Part shown: one piece after another, positions 9,901 to 19,534 of the stretch
Numbering within the stretch: the stretch's first letter is position 1
How the letters are laid out: the number at the start of each line of letters is the position of its first letter
Assembly (NCBI GenBank): GCA_910592205.1
Contig: CAJVPJ010000659.1
Coordinates: 1 to 19,534, forward strand
Source: Paraglomus occultum
Lineage: Eukaryota; Glomeromycota; Glomeromycetes; Paraglomerales; Paraglomeraceae
Direction of reading: 5' to 3'
Length of the DNA stretch: 19,534 nt
Made by a program: the position numbers and the translations under genes
The notes under the pieces: generated by a model
Told to the model about the DNA's origin: nothing
The model's database searches: none
What the model saw: only the letters and a program-made list of their open reading frames with translations

Positions 9901-12900
9901 ATGTCATCGATTGCCTCGGAAAAAGACTGGTTGGAAAATAGTATTGCAAGTGAATATATTCGGTTTTATCCTTATGAAGGTTTAACCGATAAAGACTGTA
10001 TCGGCCGTGGTGCGTCTGGTATAGTTTTCAAAGCAACAGTGGCAGAAACAGGCATCGTCGTTGCATACAAGATGATCGATTATTGGAGCGAAGACGAGTT
10101 TTTCAAGAGTTTTGTGAAAGAGGTGTGTAATAGTTTATCAGATAGAATCCACGAAACTGTATTTTTATATTTTCTCGTTTCATGACACATTCTAGCTCAA
10201 GATCAATCGTAGCGTAGATGACCATCCCAATATTACTCGATTTCTTGGTGTTAGCAAAAGTAAGCAGTTGATGCGATTTAATATACTAGGAAATGAGTGT
10301 ATATACAACTATTGTTTTAAATTTATAATAGATACCAGAGGACGGTATTTGATGGTCTTCGAGTATGCGGACAACGGTTCCTTGCGAGACTACTTATCGA
10401 CGCCAACTATCAAACTAGATTGGCCTGCCAACTGTCAATTGAGTTTAGATATCATCAATGGATTGAGACATATTCATAGGGCGGGAATCTTGCATAAAGA
10501 TCTGGTAAGTGTATTTACTTATCATATTGTATTTAATAACATAAATTGAATGCTGATTACATTTCCTATCACAAGTCTTCGAACAGTGTATTAATTCACG
10601 GCAAAACAGCTAAAATTACGGATTTCGGGATATCCGACGTAATGCTACGAAAGACTCGTTCAGATCACCGAGGAACTCAAGTGTACCTTGATCCTAAATG
10701 CTTTGACAGTGATAGTAATCGGGATGACAAGTCGGATATCTTTAGTTTTGGAATTCTTATGTGGGAAATATCCAGTAGAGAATATCCATGCAGTGAAATC
10801 AACAGTATATTAGACATCCATATTTACAGGATGAAAGGTGGTCGTCATGATGTAGTTCCAGGCACGCCAGAGGAATATAAAAATTTGTATATGGAATGCT
10901 GGAATGAAGATTCAGAAAAACGCCCAAACAGTCAACAGTGCTATGATAGGCTAAGAAATATATTGGAACACGTGAATAGGTTATGTGAATGCTATTATAA
11001 TAATAATGGTACTGGAGTGGAAAAGAATATTAGAAAATCAGTTGGACTGTATCAGAAATCAGCTGAACAAGGATATGCCAATGCACAATTTAATCTTGGT
11101 GTTTGCTATGAGTATGGAATAGGAGTAGAAAAGAACATTCAAAAAGCAGTTGAGCTGTATCAGAAATCAGCTGAACAAGGATATGCCAAAGCACAATTTA
11201 ATTTTGGTGTTTGCTATAAGAATGGGACTGGAGTGGAAAAGAATATTCAAAAAGCAGTTGAGCTGTATCAGAAAGCTGCTAAACAAGGATATGCCAATGC
11301 ACAAAACAATCTTGGTGTTTGCTATGAAAATGGTACAGGAGTAGAAAAGAACATTCAAAAGGCAGTTGAGTTGTATCAGAAAGCTGCTGAACAGGGAAAT
11401 GCTTGGGCACAAAATAATTTTAGCATTTTCTATGATAATAAAAATGGTACAGGAGTAGGAAAGAGCATTCAAAAGGCAGTTGGGTTGTATCAGAAAGCAG
11501 CTAAACAAGGCAATGCTTGGGCACAAAATAATCTTGGTTCTTGCCATGCCAATGAAATCACCTTTGGTGGCATGTTACAACTACAACCAAATACAAATGA
11601 AATAGAAAATGAACTGGTGATAAAGATAAAACTTGGAACTATCAGAGAATGCACACAGGAAATTGTTGACAAATTTCTTAAAACTTATTCACTTCCAACT
11701 TACAAATATGCTGAAGATGTTGAGCAATTTAAAAGATATCCAACTTTGCTCAAAAATCGCAACAAATTATTAAGAGGATTTGTTGAATATAATAACATAT
11801 ATTACCTGGTGGTCAACGAAAAATTTTACTCACTTCGTTCAGTGTGGGGATTTTGCTCTGAATGCGGCATACTCAGATGTAATTCAGTTTGGTGCATTTG
11901 TGGTCACAAAGAATTGTCAAATGGATGGATGAGTGGAAATATAATCCTTGATGAATTTATTAGAAAATCACAAGAACAAACAACATCAGCAAATGAAGCC
12001 TCCCTGGAATGGGTTTCATTTGATCAGTTAAATGAAAGCTCTGCAGGCTCAGGTACATATAAGCATAACATATATTCTCATGCAAAGTTAGAATTGATTC
12101 CAATCAAGATAACAAGCATGATGACAGATTCATATTTTGATGAGGTAAACATTTATTTCTTTTAATGCTTATGAATATATCATAGAATTTGATTTTAACA
12201 CAACAATAAACTTTCTGTTAGTTATGTGATCAACACAAGGATTTACTCAACAGAAACACTTGGATTACTATTGGCTTTACACATTCGCCAACAACAGGAT
12301 ACACTCTAGTCAAAGTCAAGCCAGGATCAGATATTAATAATGATGGTTTATGCCTGGCATGCACAGAGTACTTGGACTCAAGAATGAGTCCATACTGTTT
12401 CAATTGCAAATCATTGAGTCCCCCAACCTGGAAAAGCGGCAATGAATCCCTAGACAAGTTTCTACTGAAGTTGTGGAGGAGAGTAGAGGATTTAAGTAAA
12501 ACTGATGGTTTCCTACGATGGATTGATTACTCTCAATTGAGTGATGTAAAAAGGACAACATCATATGACTATCGATCTTTGTATACAGCTGTTTGGACAG
12601 AATCAAATGGGAATGCGAATAATGTGATACTCAGAAAAGTAGCTGATGGATGTGTATGTGATACTGAGTTATTTGATTTTAATGAGGTAAATCTCTTCTT
12701 TCTTTTGTAACCAACTGTCATTGTTGTTATTGTACTCATGTTACTAAATTTAAGTCATTGTAATATAGTTAACTGATGACATATTGACCCCAGACAATAC
12801 ATGGATTATTGGCATTACTCAAAAAAAACCTTGTCAAAACTATTTTTTGGTATTATACCAAGATATCCGTCCAATCCTGGAAAAAATTGTACATAGATAT

Positions 12901-13844
12901 GATTTGAAATTTATACAATATAGCGACATTTGTAATGTGCAAAAAGTTGGCTCTAGTGAGTATACTTATACTTACACTGCCAAGTGTAGAGAGCCATCAT
13001 TGCAAAAATATGAGCAAGTTACTCTAAAACGGTTCAAAATGTTTAAACAGATGCCTGAATTATTTATTTCTGAGGTAAGAATATAATAATTGTAATTGTT
13101 TTTTTTAACCATATTTTAACCATGACTACCACTATATTTTAGCTCAGACACCATGTTGCTTGCAGTAAATTTTACTTTTTAGAAATTTATGGAGTCACCC
13201 AAGACCCAACAACAGGAACATATCTGATGGTACTACAATATGCTAATGATGGTGATCTTTTGTCCTACTTGGTTCAAAATATTACGAGATTGACATGGAG
13301 AATGAAGTTACAGTATTTATGGAGCATTGTGCTCCATCTTAATACATTTCACAAACAAGATTTGATTCATTGTAATTTACATAGTGGGAACATAGTTTTC
13401 CACAAAAGTAAAAATGAAGAAGAAAATTATGCTTATCTAAGTGATCCATACATATGTGATCTTGGGCTTGCTATATCAGAAAAGGAAGACATGTCAGATG
13501 CTTTGAGGCTTCGAGGTGTCTTACATTATATTGCACCAGAAGTCTTTCACACCAATACATTTACCAAGGAATCTGATATATATGCTTTTGGCATTCTTAT
13601 ATACCAGCTCGCCAATGGTGAGCCACCATTCAGAGAGAAGAATTTTGACACAGATTTAGTATGTGAAATTATGAATGGTCTGCGACCAGAAATGCCTGAT
13701 TCAGCACCAGAGGAATACAAGAAACTTGCAGAGTGGTGTTGTGATGCTGATCCGAAAAAACGTCCGGATGCCCGGAAACTCTACTCTTTTATTGGGAATC
13801 TCATTAGCGTTACACGCGGAAACGTTGTGTGGGACAATATCTAG
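9901..13844 (+). CDS. TKL-like kinase / Sel1 / zinc-ribbon / pseudokinase fusion protein (seven exons)
   Basis: Exons 9901-10122, 10196-10259, 10332-10504, 10576-12144, 12222-12686, 12769-13074 and 13143-13844 encode 1166 aa, with introns of 68-82 bp, all GT-AG. Residues about 28-285 are a kinase: glycine loop G35-R-G37-A-S-G40, K57, alpha-C E74, HKDL (150-153), DFG (169-171), DIFSFG and a WNEDSEKRP motif. Five Sel1 repeats span about 290-482. Then come cysteine ribbons (C580/C583/C593/C595 and C720/C723/C735/C738), each followed by a W.SGN motif and a kinase N-lobe-like unit (about 630-712 and 774-870). A third N-lobe (877-970) leads into a C-lobe with HCN instead of HRD (N1011) and DLG (1039-1041), so this domain is probably a pseudokinase. 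Sel1 repeats usually mediate protein contacts. The likely role is a signalling scaffold. ATG 9901 fits family starts; ATG 9775 would add 42 residues without family resemblance. Alternatively, two adjacent genes split near 12165. Confidence 0.75.
10984..11560 (+). repeat. Five Sel1 repeats, 108-bp tandem units
   Basis: The motif GTGVEKNI.KAVELYQK.AEQG recurs every 36 residues. At DNA level, the ACTGGAGT-type anchor falls at 11011, 11119, 11227 and 11335, exactly 108 bp apart. The next copy is at 11449, a 114-bp step explained by two extra residues (YDNKNGTG). Units are very similar in DNA, which suggests recent tandem duplication or conversion. Sel1 repeats form alpha-helical solenoids that bind partner proteins. 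Confidence 0.9.
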
Positions 13845-13952
13845 TATAACAACGTAAGACCATTATCACCTGGTGAGAAGGAGAACAAATATTCTAGTAA
13901 ACTGTTACCTAGAGGAAAATTTCCTAAACCAAAAAACAAGGATGATCAACAG
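13845..13952 (+). other. In-frame coding-like tail beyond the TAG of the kinase gene
   Basis: After TAG 13842-13844 the same frame stays open for 36 codons to CAG 13950-13952. There a GTATGA could be a splice donor, or the frame ends at TGA 13956-13958. The encoded block includes KYSSKLLPRGKFPKPKNK, which resembles the YTSRLL..LPKPKN tails that, from memory, often close kinases of this family. The simplest reading is that the TAG is a recent nonsense change that removed the native C terminus. Alternatives are stop-codon readthrough, an assembly or sequencing error, or chance. Confidence 0.5.
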
Positions 13953-13958
13953 GTATGA

Positions 13959-15350
13959 ACAGTACTTTTTTATTATTCTCATGGATTAGGAATCCGAAAA
14001 ATAAATTGCTTTTCGGTCTCTGATACATTGCATTATTTACATTTAAACATATATATATATTACTGCATTTTGTATGAAAGTATTGAAAACTTTTTAACTA
14101 AAATTGTCTGATTATAATAACATTTATAAATTGATGTACAGTTTATTATTTTATAAATAAAAAGTGAAATACTTTACTGTTTCAGTACATTCACACAATG
14201 CGCGTATTAATTAAATTTGTTTACCAAATATCGAACAGATCAGGCAAAATATGTTTTTATAATAATCATATTAGCATAACCGTTTATTAAAATTGATCAT
14301 TTTCGTTTATTATTTGTAAATTACCGCATTTTTAAAGTAGAATTGGTTTTTTTTGGTACACACTAGGCTTGTCTAATTCTCCATTCCAATTTGTGCTTAT
14401 CCTTGATTGGCGGATTTAAATTACATGATGAAAACAAATGGGACAACAAATTTGCAGTTCCCATCCTCATCCCACACACATTTTATTAATAATAATAAGC
14501 GTAAAAAAAAAAGGTTATATTGTGCAAAAGGGTTCTAATGGCTTTTAGTAATATATATATTTTTTTTGTAAAGAATAACACTTGAAATTTTGAAGTTTGA
14601 AAAGGAAAACAACGGAACGGAAAAACGCGAAATTGTCCTCAATTCTCACGGACTTTTGATTAGTTGATACAATTTTGCCGTCGAACAGAATTAAACAGGT
14701 CTACTGTATTCTGGTCATACTCAGTTTATAACCCTCAAACTTCTTTATACGATAATTACGACAGAAACTGCAATTATTATATCGGAAAAAAAAGTTAGAT
14801 AAAAGGATCTTGGATTAATTTACAGTTGAGGAATAGAATCATATCAGTGTTATTACAGCCAAACGTAACTGTAGTCATCTTTAATAATAATATGCACATG
14901 CTGATGAGAGCTTCTTTATAAGCACACCATATTGGGAACCAAACTATTGAATTTACAGAAAATCTTATACATAACCGCAATCTTTTGTGAGCACATTTCC
15001 AAAGTTAAATTGCTACAGAAAGCGTCATCACAAGTGAATCGATTATAGTAAGCATTTCTTTTTGCAAACAACGCCTTCATTAGTAAGAGGCACCGTTTAT
15101 TCGTTTTTTAATTGACATAAACGTCAATTCGCTTATTAAACTCTGATTTTTAAATTGTAAAATGCGTTCTAACTTAAATTTATCCAATGATCAAATCTAA
15201 AGGCCGAACGATGACATCGGGTGGCACACTACACACTTCTAGTTAACTGATAAAAGAGTATTCCATGTATTTATAACCAGCTATTTAATTCAGAAACAAA
15301 TATGACAATTTTATTTTTAATTTGTTCACTAAACCAGAGATTGATTTGCT
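13959..15350. other. Non-coding region downstream of the kinase gene
   Basis: Very AT-rich, with short TA runs near 14048-14060 and 14550-14560 and several A or T homopolymers. No coding exon, RNA gene or long repeat was recognised. It should include the transcript end of the kinase gene; AATAAA-like words are abundant and not decisive. Confidence 0.35.
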
Positions 15351-15860
15351 TCAGATCTCTAACACGGGTAAATGTCGGCGATATAATTTATCTGCCCAAG
15401 GTCACGCGGTTGTACGGCCATAATATTTCCATTTATGAAGGAGAGGCCAGTTGAGCACCCAATGAAAGAATAGTGATTGTGCTCGTACGACGGTGGTAGG
15501 TTGTGCGACCTGGCAGGTAAATAGTGATATATGGTCAACTTCCGATAGGACATCTAATCAATAATTGAGCCAGATGTTTATCCCTCGCACAAATGAATCA
15601 TTACTATGGGATAATCCGGCTGATTGCTAATGGAATAATCTGGCTAATGTTTAATGATAATTCAGGGAACGTGCAATAATAGTACAATATAAGGTAAAAT
15701 TGTTCTGTTTCCTTTTTTCTTTCTATTTATGAGGAATATGAAATAATAAAATTCTTATTTATTCGATTTAAAGACGTAATTGCATTGAAAGGTTTGACCC
15801 CTTATATTTGTTTACCTCACGCTTTTCTTATTCGTTGTATAAACAATCAATGCATTATAT
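15351..15860. other. GC-richer patch with an unassigned minus-strand open frame
   Basis: Positions 15359-15553 on the minus strand are open for 64 codons, within a patch visibly richer in GC than its surroundings. An acceptor-like TTGATTAG directly precedes its ATG. I do not recognise the product and see no domain, signal peptide or membrane segment. It could be an exon or relic of a lost gene or transposon. Next to it, 15609-15660 holds two imperfect direct copies of a GGATAATCCGGCT/GGAATAATCTGGCT word. Confidence 0.2.
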
Positions 15861-16405
15861 TGAGTTTGCGAAAGTTGACCTTCGCTGTCATCACTAACAC
15901 AACCACGCCACGGTATTTACACGTCTGTTAATTGTTGTCGATTGTTGATTTTGCATATATCGATTGGGTTGATTTTCTGAAAACGCGAATCGATTTCGTC
16001 GTCAATCACTAACAATTCAGCTACTGATAATGTCATCGATTTGTAAACAATTGACATCAACTATTAAACATGCTTTGAATTTGAATATACCGATTGGCTT
16101 GGTTCTTCAAAATCGCGAGATCGATTTTCGTCGTCGTCAATCATAACGACTCAACAACCAAAAACCCTATGCCCATAGTATTCACGCCTGTTAGTCGTTA
16201 TATGCGTGTGCGAAAAATTGACACCAACTACTAAGCATGATTTAAATTTGCATATACCGACTGCATTTCCTTCTTCCGTTTGTCATCGCGGAATTTTCCT
16301 GTTTTTCGATATTCATCTGGCTTGATTCTTCGAAAACTTGAAATCGATTTTCTCATCAATCACTCACAATTCAACAACCACAAACAGTATGCCCATGGTA
16401 TGTTA
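15860..16405. repeat. Degenerate tandem repeat block rich in ATCGAT/CGTCGTCAATCA words
   Basis: Three diverged copies share the order: ATATACCGATTGG-like, TTGATT-TTCTTCAAAA, ATCGATTTTCGTCGTCAATCA, ACTCAACAACCA, TATGCCCATAGTA. They lie at about 15953-16022, 16085-16180 and 16300-16400. A second shared segment (ATTGACATCAACTATTAAACATG, 16048-16070, against its near copy 16216-16238) gives a spacing of about 168 bp. Copies are too diverged to be a young satellite. They may be remnants of transposon ends or an old tandem array. Confidence 0.55.
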
Positions 16406-16546
16406 ATTTCTATCTCTCCTTTTTCGCTTCTTCGATAACTTTTTGATCATTCAATTTCTTACACCGTTGCTCTTTTCACATTTTCCCAACTTGCCAATCG
16501 CCTTCCCACCACATAATTGATATAACCAATCACCTTGCTTAATTTT

Positions 16547-16556
16547 ATATCACGTG
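16547..16556. promoter_or_regulatory. Palindrome ATCACGTGAT (E-box core)
   Basis: A perfect 10-bp palindrome with a CACGTG core, the site bound by many fungal bHLH factors. It stands alone, about 100 bp beyond the pseudogene's recognisable 3' end. Function is not shown and the match could be chance. Confidence 0.2.
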
Positions 16557-16662
16557 ATTGACACAATAGACAAAAATCCTGCCCTTGAACTTCGGTAACG
16601 AAATAACGAGGCGAAGTTTACTATTAAAAATTCGTAATAGCGATCAATTTTAAATATTAAAC

Positions 16663-17129
<467 letters not shown>

Positions 17130-18338
17130 TTTGGTACCTATTTTTGGATAAGAGTATCAGGTTAGAGACTCGCTTCAGCGAAATAACTGAGAATAGAGGG
17201 TTCCATCAAGTCTGGATGTTACCAACTAAGTTGGAATTTCGATGCTTACCTTTTTCTAATATGATTAACAGAAAATTTTTCCTTGGTATACCAGTCCCTG
17301 GTGTCACCAATTTGGTGTGACGCTTATGGTATTTATGGTGGAACGCAGTAAAAGTCCGCTTAACGAACGAATAACGAAAATAGTCTTACAACGAAGCTTT
17401 TTATAGAACGAATTCATTCCATGTTTAACGCCGATTGAACGAAGGTTTATAATTAAAACCTGTATATCGATGTAATAGTAACGAAGAAATTTCAAACACA
17501 CGCTAATAAAATAAATTATTCGGTTGCACGAAGATAACAAAATTTGCTATCAGAAAAACCGATTTATTTGTTATTATGTTTCGGCAACTTTGCCACAAGC
17601 AAATAAAAGTCGATTGTATGTCGTTTGATTTTTCTTGTGAACGGAAATTTGGCGAAAAGATATAAATTAATGTTAACAAAGTAGGTAATTTGTTTTTTTG
17701 GTGTGAGGGGACTTTGCTAATTCCAAACTTTTAAGAACTTTGTTGACAATTTAAATTTAAACAAGGAATAAACCCTATTTTTTTGGTTGGAATAATTATA
17801 ACTGCAACTTATTACACCAAGGGATGTTGAACCACGCCGACATGCAAATTATTGTGATGGAAGAAGTCATGAATAGCTCGGGGGCATCGTAAACTTAACA
17901 TGTCCGCTAAGATAATCCCTCACCTATGCAATACAACAAAAAAATTTCACCACAAATCCCTATATTTATATTTGAGCTGCGATTAACGTGGCGAGCCATA
18001 TGATTATGATGGACGTATTTTTCGGCCATTCATTCCTTAACGGCGTCTGGCTTTTTTTTATTGCGTTTATTTTTGATATCAATACCATTTTATTTTTATA
18101 TTAATATAGAGTCATTTTTTCTTTTGTTCCAATATTTTTTTTGTGTGCTTGCTTGTTGAAATTATTATTATTATCAAGGTTATTGACTATATTGAGTTAT
18201 TGAGGTGACTATATCAAGGTGCAACTGTAACTAACACATAATTCAGTTATTGTTATACTCAATTATCAATAATTCTCTCCTAATTCTCCTTTTTTTCTTT
18301 TAGTATAGGACAAAGCATCTGACAAAAAACCCCTAACT
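17130..18338. other. Non-coding region between pseudogene and TPR-LRR gene
   Basis: No recognisable gene. Near 17297-17315 there is a short hairpin-forming sequence (CACCAA-T-TTGGTG). A minus-strand 78-codon open frame at 17304-17540 is low in complexity and unlike any family I know. The left end would be the 5' flank of the ubiquitin pseudogene. The right end is the 3' flank of the TPR-LRR gene and is rich in T homopolymers. Confidence 0.35.
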
Positions 18339-19534
18339 TTAGAATCTAAGAGCCAGAGAGGAGTTTGATTTTGATTCTAAAGCCTTTGCCAAAGCTGTTG
18401 CTCCTGTAGCTCCAATTTTATTACTATCAAGATTCAATGAAGTCAGAGAGGAATTTGATTCTAGAGCCTTTGCCAAAGCTGTTGCTCCTGTATCTCCAAT
18501 TTTATTACTATCAAGATTCAATAAAGTCAAAGAGGAATTTGATTCTAGAGCCTTTGCCAAAGCTGTTGCTCCTGTATCTCCAATTTGATTATACCAGAGA
18601 TTCAATGAAGTCAGAGAGGAATTTGATTCTAGAGCCTTTGCCAAAGCTGTTGCTCCTGTAGCTCCAATTTGATTCTCCTGGAGATTCAATGAAGTCAGAG
18701 AGGAATTTAATTTTAAAATTTTTGCTAAAATGATAGCACCAGCATTTTTTACTTTATGTTCCATAAAATCTAATAAGAAACATTGATTTTGACAATTTTG
18801 TGCTTCTAATTGATCAAATAAAGATGATAACTGCTTGTAAAGACTTCCATTTGGTTTGATATTAAATGACTTGCTAATGTCATCTAGTGCTTTGTTATAC
18901 TGACAAAGATCAAGATAGACAGCTGCTCTTATATTCAATGTATCTACATTTTTCTGTGGTTGAATTTCTATTAACTTGTTAAAATCATTTAATGCACTAT
19001 CATACTGTTTCAGTGCATAATAAATCCTTCCTCTTACTCCCAATGCAAATGCATCATCTGGTTTGGCATTTAAAAGTTTATCCAAATTATCCAATGCCTT
19101 GCCATGTTGGTTAACATGTCTGATAATTTCCTGTTCCATTAAGAGAAACATATTGTCTGGATCCATTCCCAATGATTTATCAAGATCTTTCAATGCATTA
19201 GTATATTGATCAAGTGTGAGATAAACATGCCCTCTTAGATGTTGTGCTATTGCATCAGTTGGTTTAATTTGTAATGCTTTATTGAGGTCTTCTAATGCAT
19301 CTGCATACTGACAAGAATTAAAATAAACAGCTCCCCTTGCAATCAGTGTGTTTGCATCATTTGGTTTAATGTCTAATAGTTTATTGAAATCAGCCAATGC
19401 CAGCTCATACCAGGCAAGAATAGAATAGGTGTTACCCCTGACTTCTAATGCAAGCACATCATTTGCATCAATCTTTAATGATTGTTTAAGATCTTTAAGA
19501 GCTTTTTTGTACTCTGATTGTTGCATATAATATT
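18339..19534 (-). CDS. TPR and ribonuclease-inhibitor-type LRR protein, 5' end outside the window
   Basis: One open frame of at least 395 codons. About seven TPR-like units (34 aa, pattern RG..Y..L.QY..AL.DL.K.L.I.P.D) fill residues 1-235. A spacer follows, then about five LRRs of 28 aa (GATGATALAKALESNSSLTSLNL) from about 262 to the end. The ATG at 19526-19524 is probably internal. The two codons before it read Tyr-Tyr, which aligns with the IYYALKQY start of another TPR unit, so the frame and the first repeats likely continue past the window edge. TPRs and this LRR type (as in NLR and RanGAP-like proteins) bind proteins, so a scaffold or receptor-like role is possible; no NB-ARC or NACHT domain is visible. 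The C terminus is abrupt: the last LRR derails into LALRF and a stop. Confidence 0.8.
   Translation of the reverse strand, partial: YYMQQSEYKKALKDLKQSLKIDANDVLALEVRGNTYSILAWYELALADFNKLLDIKPNDANTLIARGAVYFNSCQYADALEDLNKALQIKPTDAIAQHLRGHVYLTLDQYTNALKDLDKSLGMDPDNMFLLMEQEIIRHVNQHGKALDNLDKLLNAKPDDAFALGVRGRIYYALKQYDSALNDFNKLIEIQPQKNVDTLNIRAAVYLDLCQYNKALDDISKSFNIKPNGSLYKQLSSLFDQLEAQNCQNQCFLLDFMEHKVKNAGAIILAKILKLNSSLTSLNLQENQIGATGATALAKALESNSSLTSLNLWYNQIGDTGATALAKALESNSSLTLLNLDSNKIGDTGATALAKALESNSSLTSLNLDSNKIGATGATALAKALESKSNSSLALRF
18352..18777 (-). repeat. LRR-coding tandem array with an 84-bp period
   Basis: The anchor GTCAGAGAGG (plus strand) occurs at 18442, 18526 (one change), 18610 and 18694, exactly 84 bp apart. 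A related GCCAGAGAGG at 18352 is 90 bp away, owing to a 6-bp insertion that adds Lys-Ser. Middle units differ at only a few bases, pointing to recent tandem expansion or gene conversion. The outermost unit near 18710-18777 is more diverged. Confidence 0.9.

Noticed and set aside
11167-11547. Minus-strand open frame of 126 codons inside the Sel1 array
   Set aside because: It is the antisense of a 108-bp in-frame repeat; its Cys/Ile/Leu/Ser-rich product is a by-product of the repeat.
12145-12165. Gene end at 12165 (reading through the fourth intron)
   Set aside because: GAG|GTAAAC is a good donor and the TAG acceptor at 12221 restores the frame and the next module; the same junction type recurs three more times. 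A retained-intron short form stays possible.
17304-17540. 78-codon minus-strand open frame upstream of the ubiquitin pseudogene
   Set aside because: No recognisable motif and not joined to the pseudogene by a convincing splice.
18437-18661. Plus-strand repetitive open frame
   Set aside because: Antisense of the 84-bp LRR array; periodicity keeps it open.

Overview
The window looks like nuclear DNA of an arbuscular mycorrhizal fungus (Glomeromycotina, Rhizophagus-like). It is strongly AT-rich and gene-poor. The coding genes carry short GT-AG introns of 66-86 bp. The domain set (BTB-BACK-TLDc, TKL-like kinase with Sel1 repeats, degenerate WxSGN-type kinases, TPR plus ribonuclease-inhibitor-type LRR) is the set known to be expanded in those genomes. 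Bacterial features are absent. The organism call is inference from domain style; no species marker gene is present.

Layout. 1-2039: non-coding, with a 198-bp MITE-like inverted-repeat element at its left end. 2040-3580 (+): a two-exon BTB-BACK-TLDc gene. 3581-4955: gap. 4956-6101 (-): a convergent paralogue with the same intron but without a recognisable TLDc domain. 6102-9900: long gap with a C11 tract, an ATTC-type microsatellite and one very small exon-like segment. 9901-13844 (+): a seven-exon gene joining a complete TKL-like kinase, five Sel1 repeats, two zinc-ribbon/kinase-N-lobe modules and a final kinase domain with a lost catalytic Asp. An in-frame TAG ends it 36 codons before a tail that still looks coding. 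13953-16662: non-coding, with a degenerate repeat block at about 15860-16405. 16663-17129 (-): a previously unmarked ubiquitin-eL40 fusion pseudogene that keeps its intron but carries frameshifts, a TAG and a broken Gly-Gly processing site. 17130-18338: gap. 18339-19534 (-): a TPR-LRR gene cut by the window edge, with an 84-bp LRR array.

The genes do not form a pathway in any operon sense. They are members of fast-evolving signalling and scaffold families: kinase, BTB adaptor (potentially Cullin-3 linked), Sel1, TPR and LRR. The most interesting object is the 9901-13844 gene. Its four kinase N-lobe units each have a phase-0 intron directly after the codon aligned with the alpha-C glutamate, which points to growth by intron-carrying duplication of half a kinase domain.
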